From Alkalimonas mucilaginosa (GTDB taxonomy: Bacteria; Pseudomonadota; Gammaproteobacteria; Enterobacterales; Alteromonadaceae), in NCBI RefSeq assembly GCF_036327005.1, contig NZ_JAUGZK010000001.1, forward strand, positions 248,001 to 312,000: DNA of 64,000 nt, given 5' to 3'. The notes under the pieces were generated by a model that was not told the DNA's origin, did not search any database, and saw only the letters and a list, made by a program, of their open reading frames with translations. Position numbers and translations under genes: made by a program. Shown here piece by piece: positions 52,318 to 61,728 of the stretch (its first letter is position 1; every line of letters starts with the position of its first letter).

Positions 52318-54318
52318 ATGCCTTCTCGTAAACAACTCGCCAACGCTATTCGTGCGCTTAGCATGGATGCGGTTCAAAAAGCCAATTCAGGCCATCCGGG
52401 TGCCCCTATGGGCATGGCGGATATTGCTGAAGTGCTGTGGCGTGATTTCTTAAAGCACAATCCAGAGAATCCAAATTGGGCTGATCGTGATCGTTTTGTG
52501 CTGTCGAACGGCCATGGCTCCATGTTGCTGTATTCGTTGTTGCATTTATCAGGTTACGAGCTTGGCATTGACGATTTAAAACAATTCCGACAGTTGCATT
52601 CTAAAACACCCGGTCACCCGGAGTATGGCTACGCTCCTGGCGTAGAAACCACCACAGGCCCGCTTGGTCAGGGCATTACCAATGCGGTGGGCATGGCCAT
52701 TGCGGAGAAATCGCTGGCGGCCCAGTTTAACCGGCCAGGCCATGATTTGGTCGATCACTTTACTTATGTGTTCCTGGGCGATGGCTGTCTGATGGAAGGT
52801 ATATCGCACGAAGCTTGCTCGCTGGCCGGCACTTTAGCCTTGGGTAAACTGATTGCCTTCTGGGACGACAATGGTATTTCCATTGATGGCGAAGTCGAAG
52901 GTTGGTTTACTGACGATACGCCAGCACGCTTCAAAGCCTATGGCTGGCAGGTGATTGAGTCGGTGGATGGCCATGACGCGGCTGCGGTCAAAGCCGCCAT
53001 TGAACAGGCGCAGGCTGAAACCGGCAAACCAACCCTTATTTGCTGCAAAACCGTAATTGGTTATGGTGCACCGAATAAAGGCGGCAGCCATGATTGCCAC
53101 GGTGCGCCACTGGGCGATGCTGAAATTGCTGCCAGCCGCGAATTTTTGCAATGGCCGCATGCGCCTTTTGAAATTCCGGCCGATATTTACGCCGAATGGG
53201 ATGCAAAAGCCAAAGGTCAGTTAGCAGAACAAAGCTGGCAACAAAAACTGGCTGCTTACCGCGCTGCTCATCCTGAATTAGCCGCTGAGTTTGAGCGTCG
53301 TACCAGTGGCGAGCTGCCTGCCAACTGGACCGAGCAAAGTGCTGCTTACATCGAACAACTGCAAGCGAACCCAGCGAACGTTGCAACACGCAAAGCGTCG
53401 CAAAATGCGCTGAATGCCTTTGGTCCTTTATTGCCTGAATTTATGGGTGGATCGGCCGATTTGGCCGGCTCCAACCTGACCATTTGGTCAGGTTCAAAGC
53501 CACTAACGCACAATGATGCCAGTGGCAACTACATTTATTACGGTGTGCGCGAATTTGGCATGTCGGCCATTATGAATGGTATTGCGTTGCATGGTGGCTT
53601 TGTGCCGTACGGTGCTACCTTCTTAATGTTTATGGAATACGCCCGTAACGCGGTGCGGATGGCTGCGCTGATGAAGCAGCGAGTGATCTTTGTGTACACC
53701 CACGACTCCATTGGTTTGGGCGAAGATGGCCCGACTCACCAGCCGGTGGAGCAATTGGCGGCACTGCGTGCCACGCCAAACCTGATGAACTGGCGTCCAT
53801 GCGACCAGGTCGAATCCGCCGTTGCCTGGCAAGCGGCCATTGAACGCACGGAAGGCCCAACCAGCTTGATCTTTACCCGTCAGGGCTTACCACAGCAAGA
53901 GCGCAATACAGAGCAACTGGCAGCGATTCGCCGGGGTGGTTATGTGTTGCTGGATTGTGCAGGTACACCGGAACTTATCCTGATGGCGACCGGCTCAGAG
54001 GTGCAACTGGCGATGAGTACTGCGCAGCAACTGCAGCAAGAAGGCCGCAAGGTACGAGTGGTATCGATGCCATCGACGGATGTATTTGATGCGCAGGATG
54101 CCAGCTACCGCGAGCAGGTACTGCCGGCTGCTGTCAGCCGTCGTATCGCCGTAGAGGCGGGTATTATGGATGGCTGGTACAAGTACGTGGGTTTGAACGG
54201 CAAAGTCATTGGCATGACCGGCTTCGGTGAGTCGGCGCCTGCCGAGCAGTTGTTTGCTTACTTTGGCATCACCAGTGACAAGGTGCTGGCTGCTGCCCGC
54301 GAACTATTGACCCAGTGA
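52318..54318 (+). CDS. tkt: Transketolase
   Basis: A 666-residue thiamine-diphosphate enzyme of the pentose phosphate pathway (E. coli TktA 663). It has the N-terminal KANSGHPGAPMGMADIAEVLW, the ThDP-binding GDGCLMEGISHEA...LIAFWDDNGISIDG, SKTPGHPEYG, and the central FMGGSADLAGSNLT and THDSIGLGEDGPTHQPVEQLA. A well-placed CAGGAG precedes the ATG. It leads tkt-epd-pgk-fba. Confidence 0.97.
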   Translation: MPSRKQLANAIRALSMDAVQKANSGHPGAPMGMADIAEVLWRDFLKHNPENPNWADRDRFVLSNGHGSMLLYSLLHLSGYELGIDDLKQFRQLHSKTPGHPEYGYAPGVETTTGPLGQGITNAVGMAIAEKSLAAQFNRPGHDLVDHFTYVFLGDGCLMEGISHEACSLAGTLALGKLIAFWDDNGISIDGEVEGWFTDDTPARFKAYGWQVIESVDGHDAAAVKAAIEQAQAETGKPTLICCKTVIGYGAPNKGGSHDCHGAPLGDAEIAASREFLQWPHAPFEIPADIYAEWDAKAKGQLAEQSWQQKLAAYRAAHPELAAEFERRTSGELPANWTEQSAAYIEQLQANPANVATRKASQNALNAFGPLLPEFMGGSADLAGSNLTIWSGSKPLTHNDASGNYIYYGVREFGMSAIMNGIALHGGFVPYGATFLMFMEYARNAVRMAALMKQRVIFVYTHDSIGLGEDGPTHQPVEQLAALRATPNLMNWRPCDQVESAVAWQAAIERTEGPTSLIFTRQGLPQQERNTEQLAAIRRGGYVLLDCAGTPELILMATGSEVQLAMSTAQQLQQEGRKVRVVSMPSTDVFDAQDASYREQVLPAAVSRRIAVEAGIMDGWYKYVGLNGKVIGMTGFGESAPAEQLFAYFGITSDKVLAAARELLTQ

Positions 54319-54324
54319 TAAAAC

Positions 54325-54350
54325 AAGGACAGCCCGGGCTGTCCTTTTTT
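54325..54350 (+). terminator. Terminator between tkt and epd
   Basis: A 22-base perfect palindrome (AAGGACAGCCC / GGGCTGTCCTT, 54325-54346) followed by four further T. It lies 6 bases after the tkt stop. The T-run ends 3 bases before the epd Shine-Dalgarno, so epd expression depends on read-through or a promoter inside tkt. Confidence 0.8.
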
Positions 54351-54368
54351 CTAAGGAGCATGAAACGG

Positions 54369-55391
54369 ATGCCCAGTGTGCAAGAACCTATTCGTGTTGC
54401 TATCAATGGCTTCGGTCGTATTGGCCGTAACATTGTCCGTGCGTTGTACGAATCGGGTCGGCAAGATATTCAGGTGGTAGCCATCAATGAGCTGGCCGAT
54501 GCCAAAGGGGTGGCACATCTATTAAAGTACGACACCTCACATGGTCGCTTTGCTGCTGTGGTCGAGCGGGTGGAGCAGGGCATCAGTGTGAATGGCGATG
54601 TGATCAAGCTCTTTGCCGAAGCGGATCCTTCTGAACTGCCCTGGCAAGAGCTGGGCATTGATGTGGTGCTGGAGTGCACCGGAGTGTTTCATTCCAGGCA
54701 GCATGCCAGCTGGCATCTGGAAGCCGGTGCCAAAAAGGTGCTGTTTTCACATCCGGCCGATGCCGATGTTGACGCTACGGTGATTTTTGGTATCAATCAG
54801 CAACACCTGACGCCAGCGATGCAGATCGTTTCCAATGGTTCCTGCACCACCAATTGTGTGGTGCCGGTGTTGCAACTGCTGGACGATGCCTATGGCATTG
54901 AAAGTGGCACCATCACCACCATCCATGCGTCGATGCATGATCAACAGGTGATCGATGCTTACCATACCGATTTACGCCGCACCAGAGCGGCCAGTCAATC
55001 CATCATTCCGGTCGATACCAAGTTAGCGCTCGGCATTGAGCGTATTTTGCCGCAATTGGCCGGGCGCTTTGAAGCCATTGCTGTGCGGGTGCCAACGGTC
55101 AATGTCACGGCGATGGATGTCAGTCTTACCTTGCATCAGGATGTAAACCCAGCCGCAATCAATCAGGTGTTGCAACGCGCCGGCAAGGCGCAGCTGGCCG
55201 GTATTTTGGATTACACCGAAGAGCCATTGGTGTCGGTGGATTTTAATCACAATGCACACTCCTGCATCGTTGATGGCTCCCTGACCCGGGTCAGTCACAA
55301 ACGGCTGGTAAAGTGTTTGCTATGGTGTGACAACGAATGGGGCTTTGCCCATCGGATGCTGGATACAGCCAGAGCCATGATGGCCTGCTAA
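54369..55391 (+). CDS. epd: D-erythrose-4-phosphate dehydrogenase
   Basis: A 340-residue GAPDH-like enzyme that oxidises erythrose-4-phosphate for pyridoxal phosphate synthesis (E. coli Epd 339). NAD-binding start VAINGFGRIGRNIVRALYES; catalytic Cys in SNGSCTTNCVVP; Epd-typical TIHASMHDQQVIDAYHTDLRRTRAASQSIIPVDTK and FNHNAHSCIVDGS. ATG 54369 is preferred over ATG 54360, which is only 1 base after AGGAG. The gene order tkt-epd-pgk-fba matches E. coli, supporting Epd over Gap. Confidence 0.94.
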   Translation: MPSVQEPIRVAINGFGRIGRNIVRALYESGRQDIQVVAINELADAKGVAHLLKYDTSHGRFAAVVERVEQGISVNGDVIKLFAEADPSELPWQELGIDVVLECTGVFHSRQHASWHLEAGAKKVLFSHPADADVDATVIFGINQQHLTPAMQIVSNGSCTTNCVVPVLQLLDDAYGIESGTITTIHASMHDQQVIDAYHTDLRRTRAASQSIIPVDTKLALGIERILPQLAGRFEAIAVRVPTVNVTAMDVSLTLHQDVNPAAINQVLQRAGKAQLAGILDYTEEPLVSVDFNHNAHSCIVDGSLTRVSHKRLVKCLLWCDNEWGFAHRMLDTARAMMAC

Positions 55392-55418
55392 GACAATTTA
55401 TTTCATAGGGAGAAACAG

Positions 55419-56603
55419 ATGACAGTGATACAGATGACCAAGCTGGATCTTGCCGGCAAGCGAGTGCTGATCCGGGAAGACTTGAATGTACCGGTGAAAG
55501 ACGGTGCCGTGACGTCTGATGCTCGTTTAAGAGCGGCGTTACCCACCATTGAACTGGCCTTAGCCCAAGGGGCTGCTGTGATGGTGATGTCACATCTGGG
55601 CCGGCCGGAAGAAGGCGTTTACAGTGAAGAGGCTTCGATGCAGCCGGTGGTGGCCTGGTTGCAACAAGCTCTGACGGTTCCGGTACGTTTAGCGCGCGAT
55701 TATCTGGACGGAGTGGATGCCAAGCCAGGCGAGCTGGTGGTATTTGAAAACGTCCGCTTTAACGCCGGTGAGAAGAAAAACGATGATGCACTGGCACAAA
55801 AGCTGGCGGCATTGTGCGATATCTTTGTGATGGATGCCTTTGGCACGGCGCACCGGGCTCAGGCTTCTACCCATGGCGTTGCCAAATATGCGCCTGTTGC
55901 TTGTGCCGGCCCTTTGCTGGCGAACGAACTGGATGCCCTGGCTAAAGCGCTGCAAAATCCAAAACGGCCGCTGGTTGCCATTGTTGGTGGCTCTAAGGTG
56001 TCGACCAAACTCACTGTGCTGGAATCATTATCTGGCGTGGTCGATCAACTGATTGTTGGCGGTGGTATTGCCAATACTTTTATTGCCGCCTCAGGCCATG
56101 GTGTTGGCAAGTCCTTGTGTGAAGATGAGTTGATTCCGGAAGCCAAACGCTTGATGGCTGCAGCAGAGAAGCGAGGTGCCAGCATCCCGGTTCCATCGGA
56201 TGTGAAAACCGGCAAAGCATTTAGTGCCGATACAGCCGCAGAACTGAAAGCCGTGAATGAGATTGCCAGCGATGATATGGTATTTGATATCGGGCCCGTG
56301 ACTACAGCTGCTTTGGTTAAGTTGCTGAAAAATGCCGGCACCATTGTCTGGAATGGCCCGGTGGGTGTATTTGAGTTCGATCAGTTTGCCGCTGGAACCG
56401 AAGCCATTGCTAAAGCCATTGCTGATAGCCCGGCATTTTCTATTGCTGGCGGTGGTGATACCTTAGCTGCCATTGATAAATACGGCATTGCGGACAGAAT
56501 TTCGTACATTTCGACTGGTGGTGGTGCTTTCCTGGAATTCCTGGAAGGCAAAACCCTGCCAGCAGTCGCTATACTGGAAGAACGGGCGCGGTCAGCGCTT
56601 TAA
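55419..56603 (+). CDS. pgk: Phosphoglycerate kinase
   Basis: A 394-residue glycolytic kinase (E. coli 387). It begins with an E. coli-like MTKLDLAGKRVLIREDLNVP and has SHLGRPEEG, the sugar-phosphate site FGTAHRAQASTHG, AIVGGSKVSTKL, and the nucleotide loop NGPVGVFEF followed by SIAGGGDTLAAI and STGGGAFLEFLEG. It starts 27 bases after epd, with an AGGGAG ribosome site. Confidence 0.97.
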   Translation: MTVIQMTKLDLAGKRVLIREDLNVPVKDGAVTSDARLRAALPTIELALAQGAAVMVMSHLGRPEEGVYSEEASMQPVVAWLQQALTVPVRLARDYLDGVDAKPGELVVFENVRFNAGEKKNDDALAQKLAALCDIFVMDAFGTAHRAQASTHGVAKYAPVACAGPLLANELDALAKALQNPKRPLVAIVGGSKVSTKLTVLESLSGVVDQLIVGGGIANTFIAASGHGVGKSLCEDELIPEAKRLMAAAEKRGASIPVPSDVKTGKAFSADTAAELKAVNEIASDDMVFDIGPVTTAALVKLLKNAGTIVWNGPVGVFEFDQFAAGTEAIAKAIADSPAFSIAGGGDTLAAIDKYGIADRISYISTGGGAFLEFLEGKTLPAVAILEERARSAL

Positions 56604-56666
56604 AACATTACAACCATAAGCTCAAAGAGCATTGATAACTTTGTACCCTAACAGAGAGAGGATCTC

Positions 56667-57704
56667 ATGGCACTTATTTCATTACGTCAGATGCTGGATC
56701 ATGCTGCAGAGCATGGTTATGGAGTACCAGCATTTAATGTCAACAATCTGGAGCAAATGCGCGCTATTATGCTGGCTGCGGATCAAACCGATAGCCCGGT
56801 CATTGTGCAGGCATCTGCCGGGGCGCGTAAATACGCTGGTGCGCCTTTTCTGCGTCACCTGATCCTGGCAGCGGTGGAAGAGTTTCCCCATATCCCGGTG
56901 GTAATGCATCAGGATCATGGCACCTCGATGGCTGTGTGCCAGCGCTCTATCCAGCTGGGTTTTTCATCTGTAATGATGGATGGCTCCTTGGGTGAAGATG
57001 GCAAAACACCGATGGATTACGACTACAACGTTGCGGTTACCAAGAGTGTGGTCGATATTGCCCATGCCTGTGGTGTTTCCGTCGAGGGCGAACTGGGCTG
57101 TTTAGGCTCATTGGAAACCGGCACTGCCGGTGAGGAAGACGGCATTGGCGCGGAAGGGGTACTCACCCACGAGCAAATGCTGACCGATCCGGATGAAGCC
57201 TTTGAGTTTGTGAAAGCCACCGGTGTGGATGCCTTGGCCATTGCCTGTGGCACCTCGCATGGTGCTTACAAGTTCAGCCGGCCGCCAACAGGCGATATTC
57301 TTGCCATCGATCGGATCAAAGCTATTCATGCCAAAATTCCCAATACCCATCTGGTAATGCATGGTTCGTCGTCGGTGCCGCAAGAGTGGCTGAAAGTCAT
57401 CAACGAGTTTGGTGGTGAGATCCCGGAAACCTACGGTGTACCGGTTGAGCAGATCCTTGAAGGTATCAAGCACGGTGTTCGCAAAGTGAATATCGATACC
57501 GATCTGCGTCTGGCATCTACCGGAGCGATTCGGCGCTTTTTGGCGCAGCATCCGGCTGAGTTTGACCCTCGCAAATTCCTGCAGGTATCCACCAAAGCCA
57601 TGACCGAGATTTGCGTGGCTCGTTATGAAGCTTTTGGTACTGCAGGAAACGCCAGCAAGCTCAAGCCCATCAGTTTGGAAAAGATGGTGGACTTCTACAA
57701 TTAA
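56667..57704 (+). CDS. fba: Class II fructose-bisphosphate aldolase
   Basis: A 345-residue zinc-dependent aldolase of the subtype often called Calvin-cycle type (CbbA-like), used for glycolysis and gluconeogenesis in many gammaproteobacteria. It starts MALISLRQMLDHAAEHGYGVPAFNVNN. Zinc and substrate residues are in VVMHQDHGTS, EGELGCLGSLETGT and HLVMHGSSSVPQEW, with the phosphate loop GVRKVNIDTDLRLA. AGAGAGGA lies before the ATG. Last gene of the tkt-epd-pgk-fba set. Confidence 0.96.
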   Translation: MALISLRQMLDHAAEHGYGVPAFNVNNLEQMRAIMLAADQTDSPVIVQASAGARKYAGAPFLRHLILAAVEEFPHIPVVMHQDHGTSMAVCQRSIQLGFSSVMMDGSLGEDGKTPMDYDYNVAVTKSVVDIAHACGVSVEGELGCLGSLETGTAGEEDGIGAEGVLTHEQMLTDPDEAFEFVKATGVDALAIACGTSHGAYKFSRPPTGDILAIDRIKAIHAKIPNTHLVMHGSSSVPQEWLKVINEFGGEIPETYGVPVEQILEGIKHGVRKVNIDTDLRLASTGAIRRFLAQHPAEFDPRKFLQVSTKAMTEICVARYEAFGTAGNASKLKPISLEKMVDFYN

Positions 57705-58017
57705 ATAGTAGGTCGCTGCTTTTTTGCTCGTTTAATTTAATAAAGTTTGACAATAAAAAAAGCAGAGCTTTAACAGCGCATAAATGACGCTAAAAGCTGC
57801 ATAAATAAGCACTGTTTGAATTCATGCCAAAGCCCGTTGTCGTATTGACAATGGGCTTTTTAGCTGCAATGATGCAGTTGGTTTACCCTCTAACCAGGGC
57901 TCTCTATTCGTGGTCGATGCAATGGCTTGAAGTGCTTACTGCCATTGACTGTAGGGTAGTATGAGATAAGCCCTAAAACTCCAGGTTACGTTAATCAGCA
58001 ATTATTGGTTGGGAACT
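57705..58017. other. Intergenic region between fba and the DUF3450/TonB operon
   Basis: A 313-base gap. It holds the fba terminator at 57829-57861 and an AT-rich stretch after the fba stop. A TTGACT element at 57945-57950 may be part of the promoter of the downstream operon, though no well-spaced -10 follows. No coding frame or RNA gene is recognisable. Confidence 0.6.
57829..57861 (+). terminator. Intrinsic terminator after fba
   Basis: Arms AAAGCCCGTTGTC / GACAATGGGCTTT (one G-T mismatch) with a GTATT loop, followed by further T. It lies 125 bases downstream of the fba stop. Confidence 0.8.
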
Positions 58018-58791
58018 ATGCTTAACAATAAAATGAGTAAAAGTCTTATCGCATCGGCTTTTGCCGGTGTCTTCGCCTTTTCCGGCGGAGCGATGGCGAA
58101 TTCCGGCTTAGAGCAAATTCATCAGGAAAATAGCCAGATCGTCCGTGAAGCAGTGCGGTCACAGGAACGCATCAACACCATCTACGAACAAACCCAAGAG
58201 TTGCTTGGCCAATATCGTCAAGTCGTTGATCAAACCGATAGCCTGAAAGTATACAATGACTTCCTGCAGACTCTGGTCAATGATCAACAGCGTCAAATCA
58301 ACTCCATCCAACGTCAAATCGATACCCTTGAAGATACCCGCCGTGGCACGGTACCTTTGATGTTTAAAATGATTGATGCGTTGGAAGAATTCGTTAAAAA
58401 CGATATTCCGCTTCGCACTGAGCGCCGTATGGAGCGTGTTGAGCGCTTACGTGATTCCATGGCCCGCTCTGATGTGCAATTGTCTGAGCAGTACCGCCAG
58501 ATTATGGAAGCTTACAGCATTGAGGCCGGTTACGGTTCTGAGCTAGCTTCATTCCAGGGTACTCTGAACCTGGCTGGCAATGAACTGACGGTGGATTATG
58601 TTCACCTGGGGCGTCTGGCTCTGATGGCGATGTCACTGGATGGCAACAATGCCTGGCACTGGAACCGTCAAACCAACAGCTGGGATAAACTGCCAGATAG
58701 TTATTTAAATGGTGTTAGCGATTTCATCAAAATGGCGCGCCGGGAAATTAACCCTGATATGGCACGCGTACCACTAATCGCAGCGGAGTAA
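58018..58791 (+). CDS. DUF3450 family periplasmic coiled-coil protein
   Basis: A 257-residue exported protein (signal peptide ending near GGAMANS) with a long coiled coil over about residues 30-160, followed by a globular C-terminal part (DYVHLGRLALMAMSLDGNNAWHWN). DUF3450 proteins are regularly the first gene of TonB2-type operons, and a role in TonB energy transfer is inferred from that. ATG 58018 gives the full signal peptide; an ATG at 58033 is possible. It starts the six-gene operon, 7 bases before the ExbB-like gene. Confidence 0.88.
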   Translation: MLNNKMSKSLIASAFAGVFAFSGGAMANSGLEQIHQENSQIVREAVRSQERINTIYEQTQELLGQYRQVVDQTDSLKVYNDFLQTLVNDQQRQINSIQRQIDTLEDTRRGTVPLMFKMIDALEEFVKNDIPLRTERRMERVERLRDSMARSDVQLSEQYRQIMEAYSIEAGYGSELASFQGTLNLAGNELTVDYVHLGRLALMAMSLDGNNAWHWNRQTNSWDKLPDSYLNGVSDFIKMARREINPDMARVPLIAAE

Positions 58792-58798
58792 GACGAAC

Positions 58799-60163
58799 AT
58801 GAGAACCTTATTTAAATCACTAATCGTTGCTGTTGCGGTAACTGCTACTGCCAGCCTGGCATTCAATGTTTCTGCCAGCACCAAGCTGGATGAAATTCTC
58901 GAGCAAGTGAAGCGCGAGCGTCAACTGGAAGGCCGTGTTAATCAGCAGCGTGAGCAAGCTTTTATCAATGCCCGTCAAGATCAACAACGTCTGCTCAATG
59001 AAGCGCGTCGTGAGCTGGCTAACCAGGAAGCTCGCGGTGAGCGTTTGCAAAAAGAATATGCCGATAACGATATTTTGATTGCGCAAAAAGAACAGGAACT
59101 GATCGCTGCTCAGGGTACCCTGGGTGAGTTGTTTGGTATGGTGCGTGGTAGTGCCAGCAATGCCATTGGTCTGGTATCCAGCTCTATCATCAGTGCACAA
59201 TACCCAGGCCGTGATGAGCCATTGCGTGGTCTGGCGGCAGCAACTGAATTACCTACCATTTCAGAAATGGAAGACCTGTGGGTAGCATTGCTGACCGAGA
59301 TGGTCGAGTCGGCAAAAATTGCCAGCTTTGATGCGGAAGTTGTGAACCTGGAAGGTGGTAGCTCGACGCAACGTGTTACACGTTTCGGTGCTTTCCATGT
59401 GACTACAGATCGTGACTATCTGTATTTCAATACCGACACCAACCAGCTACAACCTTTAGGTCGTGCTCCTATTTCACGTGTACACAACTCAGTATCTGAT
59501 TTCCACAGTGCCCGTGCCGGTAACCTGACCAACCTGTTTGTTGACCCAACCAAAGGCAACAGCATTTTGCGTTTGAACCAGCAACGCGCGACTTTGTCTG
59601 AATACTACCACCAGGGTAAAACTGTTGGTTACCTCATCACTGTTTTACTGGTAATTGGCCTGCTGATTGCGATTGAGCGTTTTGTCGTGTTGACTCTGGT
59701 CGGTGGTAAGATCCGTACTCAGTTGAAGAACCTGTCTAATCCGTCTGATGGCAACCCGTTGGGCCGTATCCTGAAGGTATACCACAGCAACAAAACTGCA
59801 GATGTGGAAAACCTGGAGCTGAAACTGGACGAAGCCATTCTGCGTGAAACACCAAAAGTTGAGCGTGGTATTGGTATGATCAAGTTGTTCGCAGCAGTAG
59901 CACCTTTGATGGGTCTATTGGGTACTGTTATCGGTATGATTATGACGTTCCAAACCATCACGCTGTACGGTACTGGTGACCCGAAACTGATGGCAGGTGA
60001 TATCTCTCTGGCTTTGGTGACCACTGCACTTGGCTTGATCGCGGCATTGCCACTGATCTTCGCTCATAGCATTGTTGCTTCAAAAGCTAAGTCTGTACTT
60101 CACGTTCTGGATGAGCAAAGCGCAGGTATCATTGCTGCTCATGCGGAGAAGGAGAAAGCCTAA
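58799..60163 (+). CDS. Long ExbB-like (TtpC-type) MotA/TolQ/ExbB proton channel protein
   Basis: A 454-residue protein made of a signal peptide (about 1-27), a periplasmic coiled coil (about 30-105), a soluble middle domain, and a C-terminal ExbB/TolQ domain with three TM helices (about 280-300, 365-388, 402-428). The last contains the conserved IKLFAAVAPLMGLLGTVIGMIMTF. Its size and N-terminal extension match TtpC, the extra component of the Vibrio TonB2 system. The stop overlaps the next start (TAATG). Confidence 0.9.
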   Translation: MRTLFKSLIVAVAVTATASLAFNVSASTKLDEILEQVKRERQLEGRVNQQREQAFINARQDQQRLLNEARRELANQEARGERLQKEYADNDILIAQKEQELIAAQGTLGELFGMVRGSASNAIGLVSSSIISAQYPGRDEPLRGLAAATELPTISEMEDLWVALLTEMVESAKIASFDAEVVNLEGGSSTQRVTRFGAFHVTTDRDYLYFNTDTNQLQPLGRAPISRVHNSVSDFHSARAGNLTNLFVDPTKGNSILRLNQQRATLSEYYHQGKTVGYLITVLLVIGLLIAIERFVVLTLVGGKIRTQLKNLSNPSDGNPLGRILKVYHSNKTADVENLELKLDEAILRETPKVERGIGMIKLFAAVAPLMGLLGTVIGMIMTFQTITLYGTGDPKLMAGDISLALVTTALGLIAALPLIFAHSIVASKAKSVLHVLDEQSAGIIAAHAEKEKA

Positions 60164-60690
60164 TGATGCTCCAGCTGATTGAGCTGTGGGAATCGGTACA
60201 GGATTTTATTCATACCGGGGGCAATGTCTTGTACATTGTCGCCCTGGTGCTCTTCATCATGTGGTTTCTGATGTTAGAGCGCTACTGGTATCTGAAAGCG
60301 GTGTTTCCAAAGGAAAAGAAAGCCATTATTTCCCGTTGGGATGCGCGCGAGGACACCACCTCCTGGTATGCTCATAAAATCCGTGATACCTGGATTTCTG
60401 AAGCTACAACAAAAATTGACCAGAATATGCTGCTGATAAAGACACTGGTCGCTATGTGTCCGTTGATTGGACTGCTTGGGACTGTAACCGGGATGATCTC
60501 CGTCTTTGACGTGATGGCCACTCAGGGCACAGGTAACCCAAGAACCATGGCGTCTGGTATCTCCATGGCGACTATCCCGACGATGTCAGGAATGGTGGCT
60601 GCACTTTCCGGGGTCTTTTTCAGCTCGCGGTTAGAGATCAGAGCAAAGCGGGAAAAAGCAAGCTTGATTGATAGCTTACCGCATCATTAA
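60163..60690 (+). CDS. exbB: ExbB-type proton channel subunit
   Basis: A 175-residue inner-membrane protein with three TM helices (about 20-40, 88-112, 130-152). The ExbB/TolQ core is TLVAMCPLIGLLGTVTGMISVFDVMATQGTGNP and ISMATIPTMSGMVAALSGVFFSSRL. It forms the proton-driven motor with ExbD for the TonB encoded downstream. Start overlaps the preceding stop by one base. Confidence 0.93.
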   Translation: MMLQLIELWESVQDFIHTGGNVLYIVALVLFIMWFLMLERYWYLKAVFPKEKKAIISRWDAREDTTSWYAHKIRDTWISEATTKIDQNMLLIKTLVAMCPLIGLLGTVTGMISVFDVMATQGTGNPRTMASGISMATIPTMSGMVAALSGVFFSSRLEIRAKREKASLIDSLPHH

Positions 60691-60702
60691 AGAGAGATTT
60701 TT

Positions 60703-61101
60703 ATGGCACGTAAACGTATTCGTGAAGACGATGAGGCCCAAATCGACATTACGCCGATGATGGATATCGTTTTCATTATGTTGATCTTCTTTATCGTGAC
60801 TACTTCCTTCGTCAAGGAAGCGGGTATTGATGTCAATAAACCTGAGTCGACTCAGGCAGAGCAAAGACCAAGTGCAACCATCTTTATTGCCATTCGTCCG
60901 AATGGTGAGATCTGGATGGATCGCCGGATGGTTGATGTAGAGCGGGTTGCTGCGAACATCGAACGTCTGGTAGCTGAGTCGCCGACTGATACCATCATCA
61001 TTCAGGCAGACAAAGAAACCCAGCATGGTCGGGTAATGGAAGTCATGGATCAAATCAAAGCGGCAGGTGATTACATCATCACAATCGCCGGGGAGCAGTG
61101 A
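60703..61101 (+). CDS. exbD: ExbD-type energy transducer
   Basis: A 132-residue protein with one TM helix (about 18-38) starting with the functionally important Asp in IDITPMMDIVFIMLIFFIVT. A periplasmic domain follows (ATIFIAIRPNGEIWMDRRMVDVE). It completes the ExbB/ExbD motor. AGAGAGA precedes the ATG. Confidence 0.94.
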   Translation: MARKRIREDDEAQIDITPMMDIVFIMLIFFIVTTSFVKEAGIDVNKPESTQAEQRPSATIFIAIRPNGEIWMDRRMVDVERVAANIERLVAESPTDTIIIQADKETQHGRVMEVMDQIKAAGDYIITIAGEQ

Positions 61102-61105
61102 TACT

Positions 61106-61726
61106 ATGGCACGTTTACTAACATCGCTATTTCTTGGTGCTGTGGTAACGTTTCTATTGTTCTTGTTGATGGCGACCCTGGTCAAAGGGACCGGGGAGCG
61201 TCGTGATAACGAGCAAGAGCGGATTGTTGTAGAAATTAATACCACGCCGCCGGATCAGGATGTGCAGGTACGGCGACCACCACCGCCGCCACCGCCACCA
61301 CCACCGGCACAACCGCCACAAACGCCACAGACGCCACCGGATCAAACTGATGTGTCTGGAGCCGTTGGCTTTAATATGCCTGGCATCGATCTAGGTGGTG
61401 CTACCGGTGGTATTGGTGACCCTTCAGGTTCATTGATGCGTGATGGTGATGCACAGCCTATCGTCCGGATTGAACCTCGTTACCCAGTGCAAGCGGCTCG
61501 TGATGGTTTGCAAGGGTGGGTTCGTTTAAGCTTTAGCATTATGGAAGACGGTAGTGTCGATAATGTCGAAGTAATTGAAGCGGAGCCTCGCCGGGTATTT
61601 GACCGTGAAGCCATTCGTGCACTTCGTCGTTGGCGCTACCAACCTAAGATTGTTGATGGTCGTCCACAGCAGCAGCATGGTCTGCAGGTACAGTTGGACT
61701 TTTCACTTGATATGGCCGGAGGTTGA
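61106..61726 (+). CDS. TonB-family energy transducer (TonB2 type)
   Basis: A 206-residue TonB protein with an N-terminal TM helix (about 5-25), a proline-rich linker (ten consecutive prolines at about 57-66) and a TonB C-terminal domain (about 120-203, RIEPRYPVQAARDG, REAIRALRRWRYQP). ATG 61106 lies 4 bases after the exbD stop. The shortness and the C-terminal sequence match TonB2-type proteins. It is a close relative of the TonB at 34032. Confidence 0.92.
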   Translation: MARLLTSLFLGAVVTFLLFLLMATLVKGTGERRDNEQERIVVEINTTPPDQDVQVRRPPPPPPPPPPAQPPQTPQTPPDQTDVSGAVGFNMPGIDLGGATGGIGDPSGSLMRDGDAQPIVRIEPRYPVQAARDGLQGWVRLSFSIMEDGSVDNVEVIEAEPRRVFDREAIRALRRWRYQPKIVDGRPQQQHGLQVQLDFSLDMAGG

Positions 61727-61728
61727 TG

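Noticed and set aside
61154..61345. Trp/Arg-rich frame antisense to the tonB proline run
   Set aside because: It arises from reading the CCN proline codons backwards.
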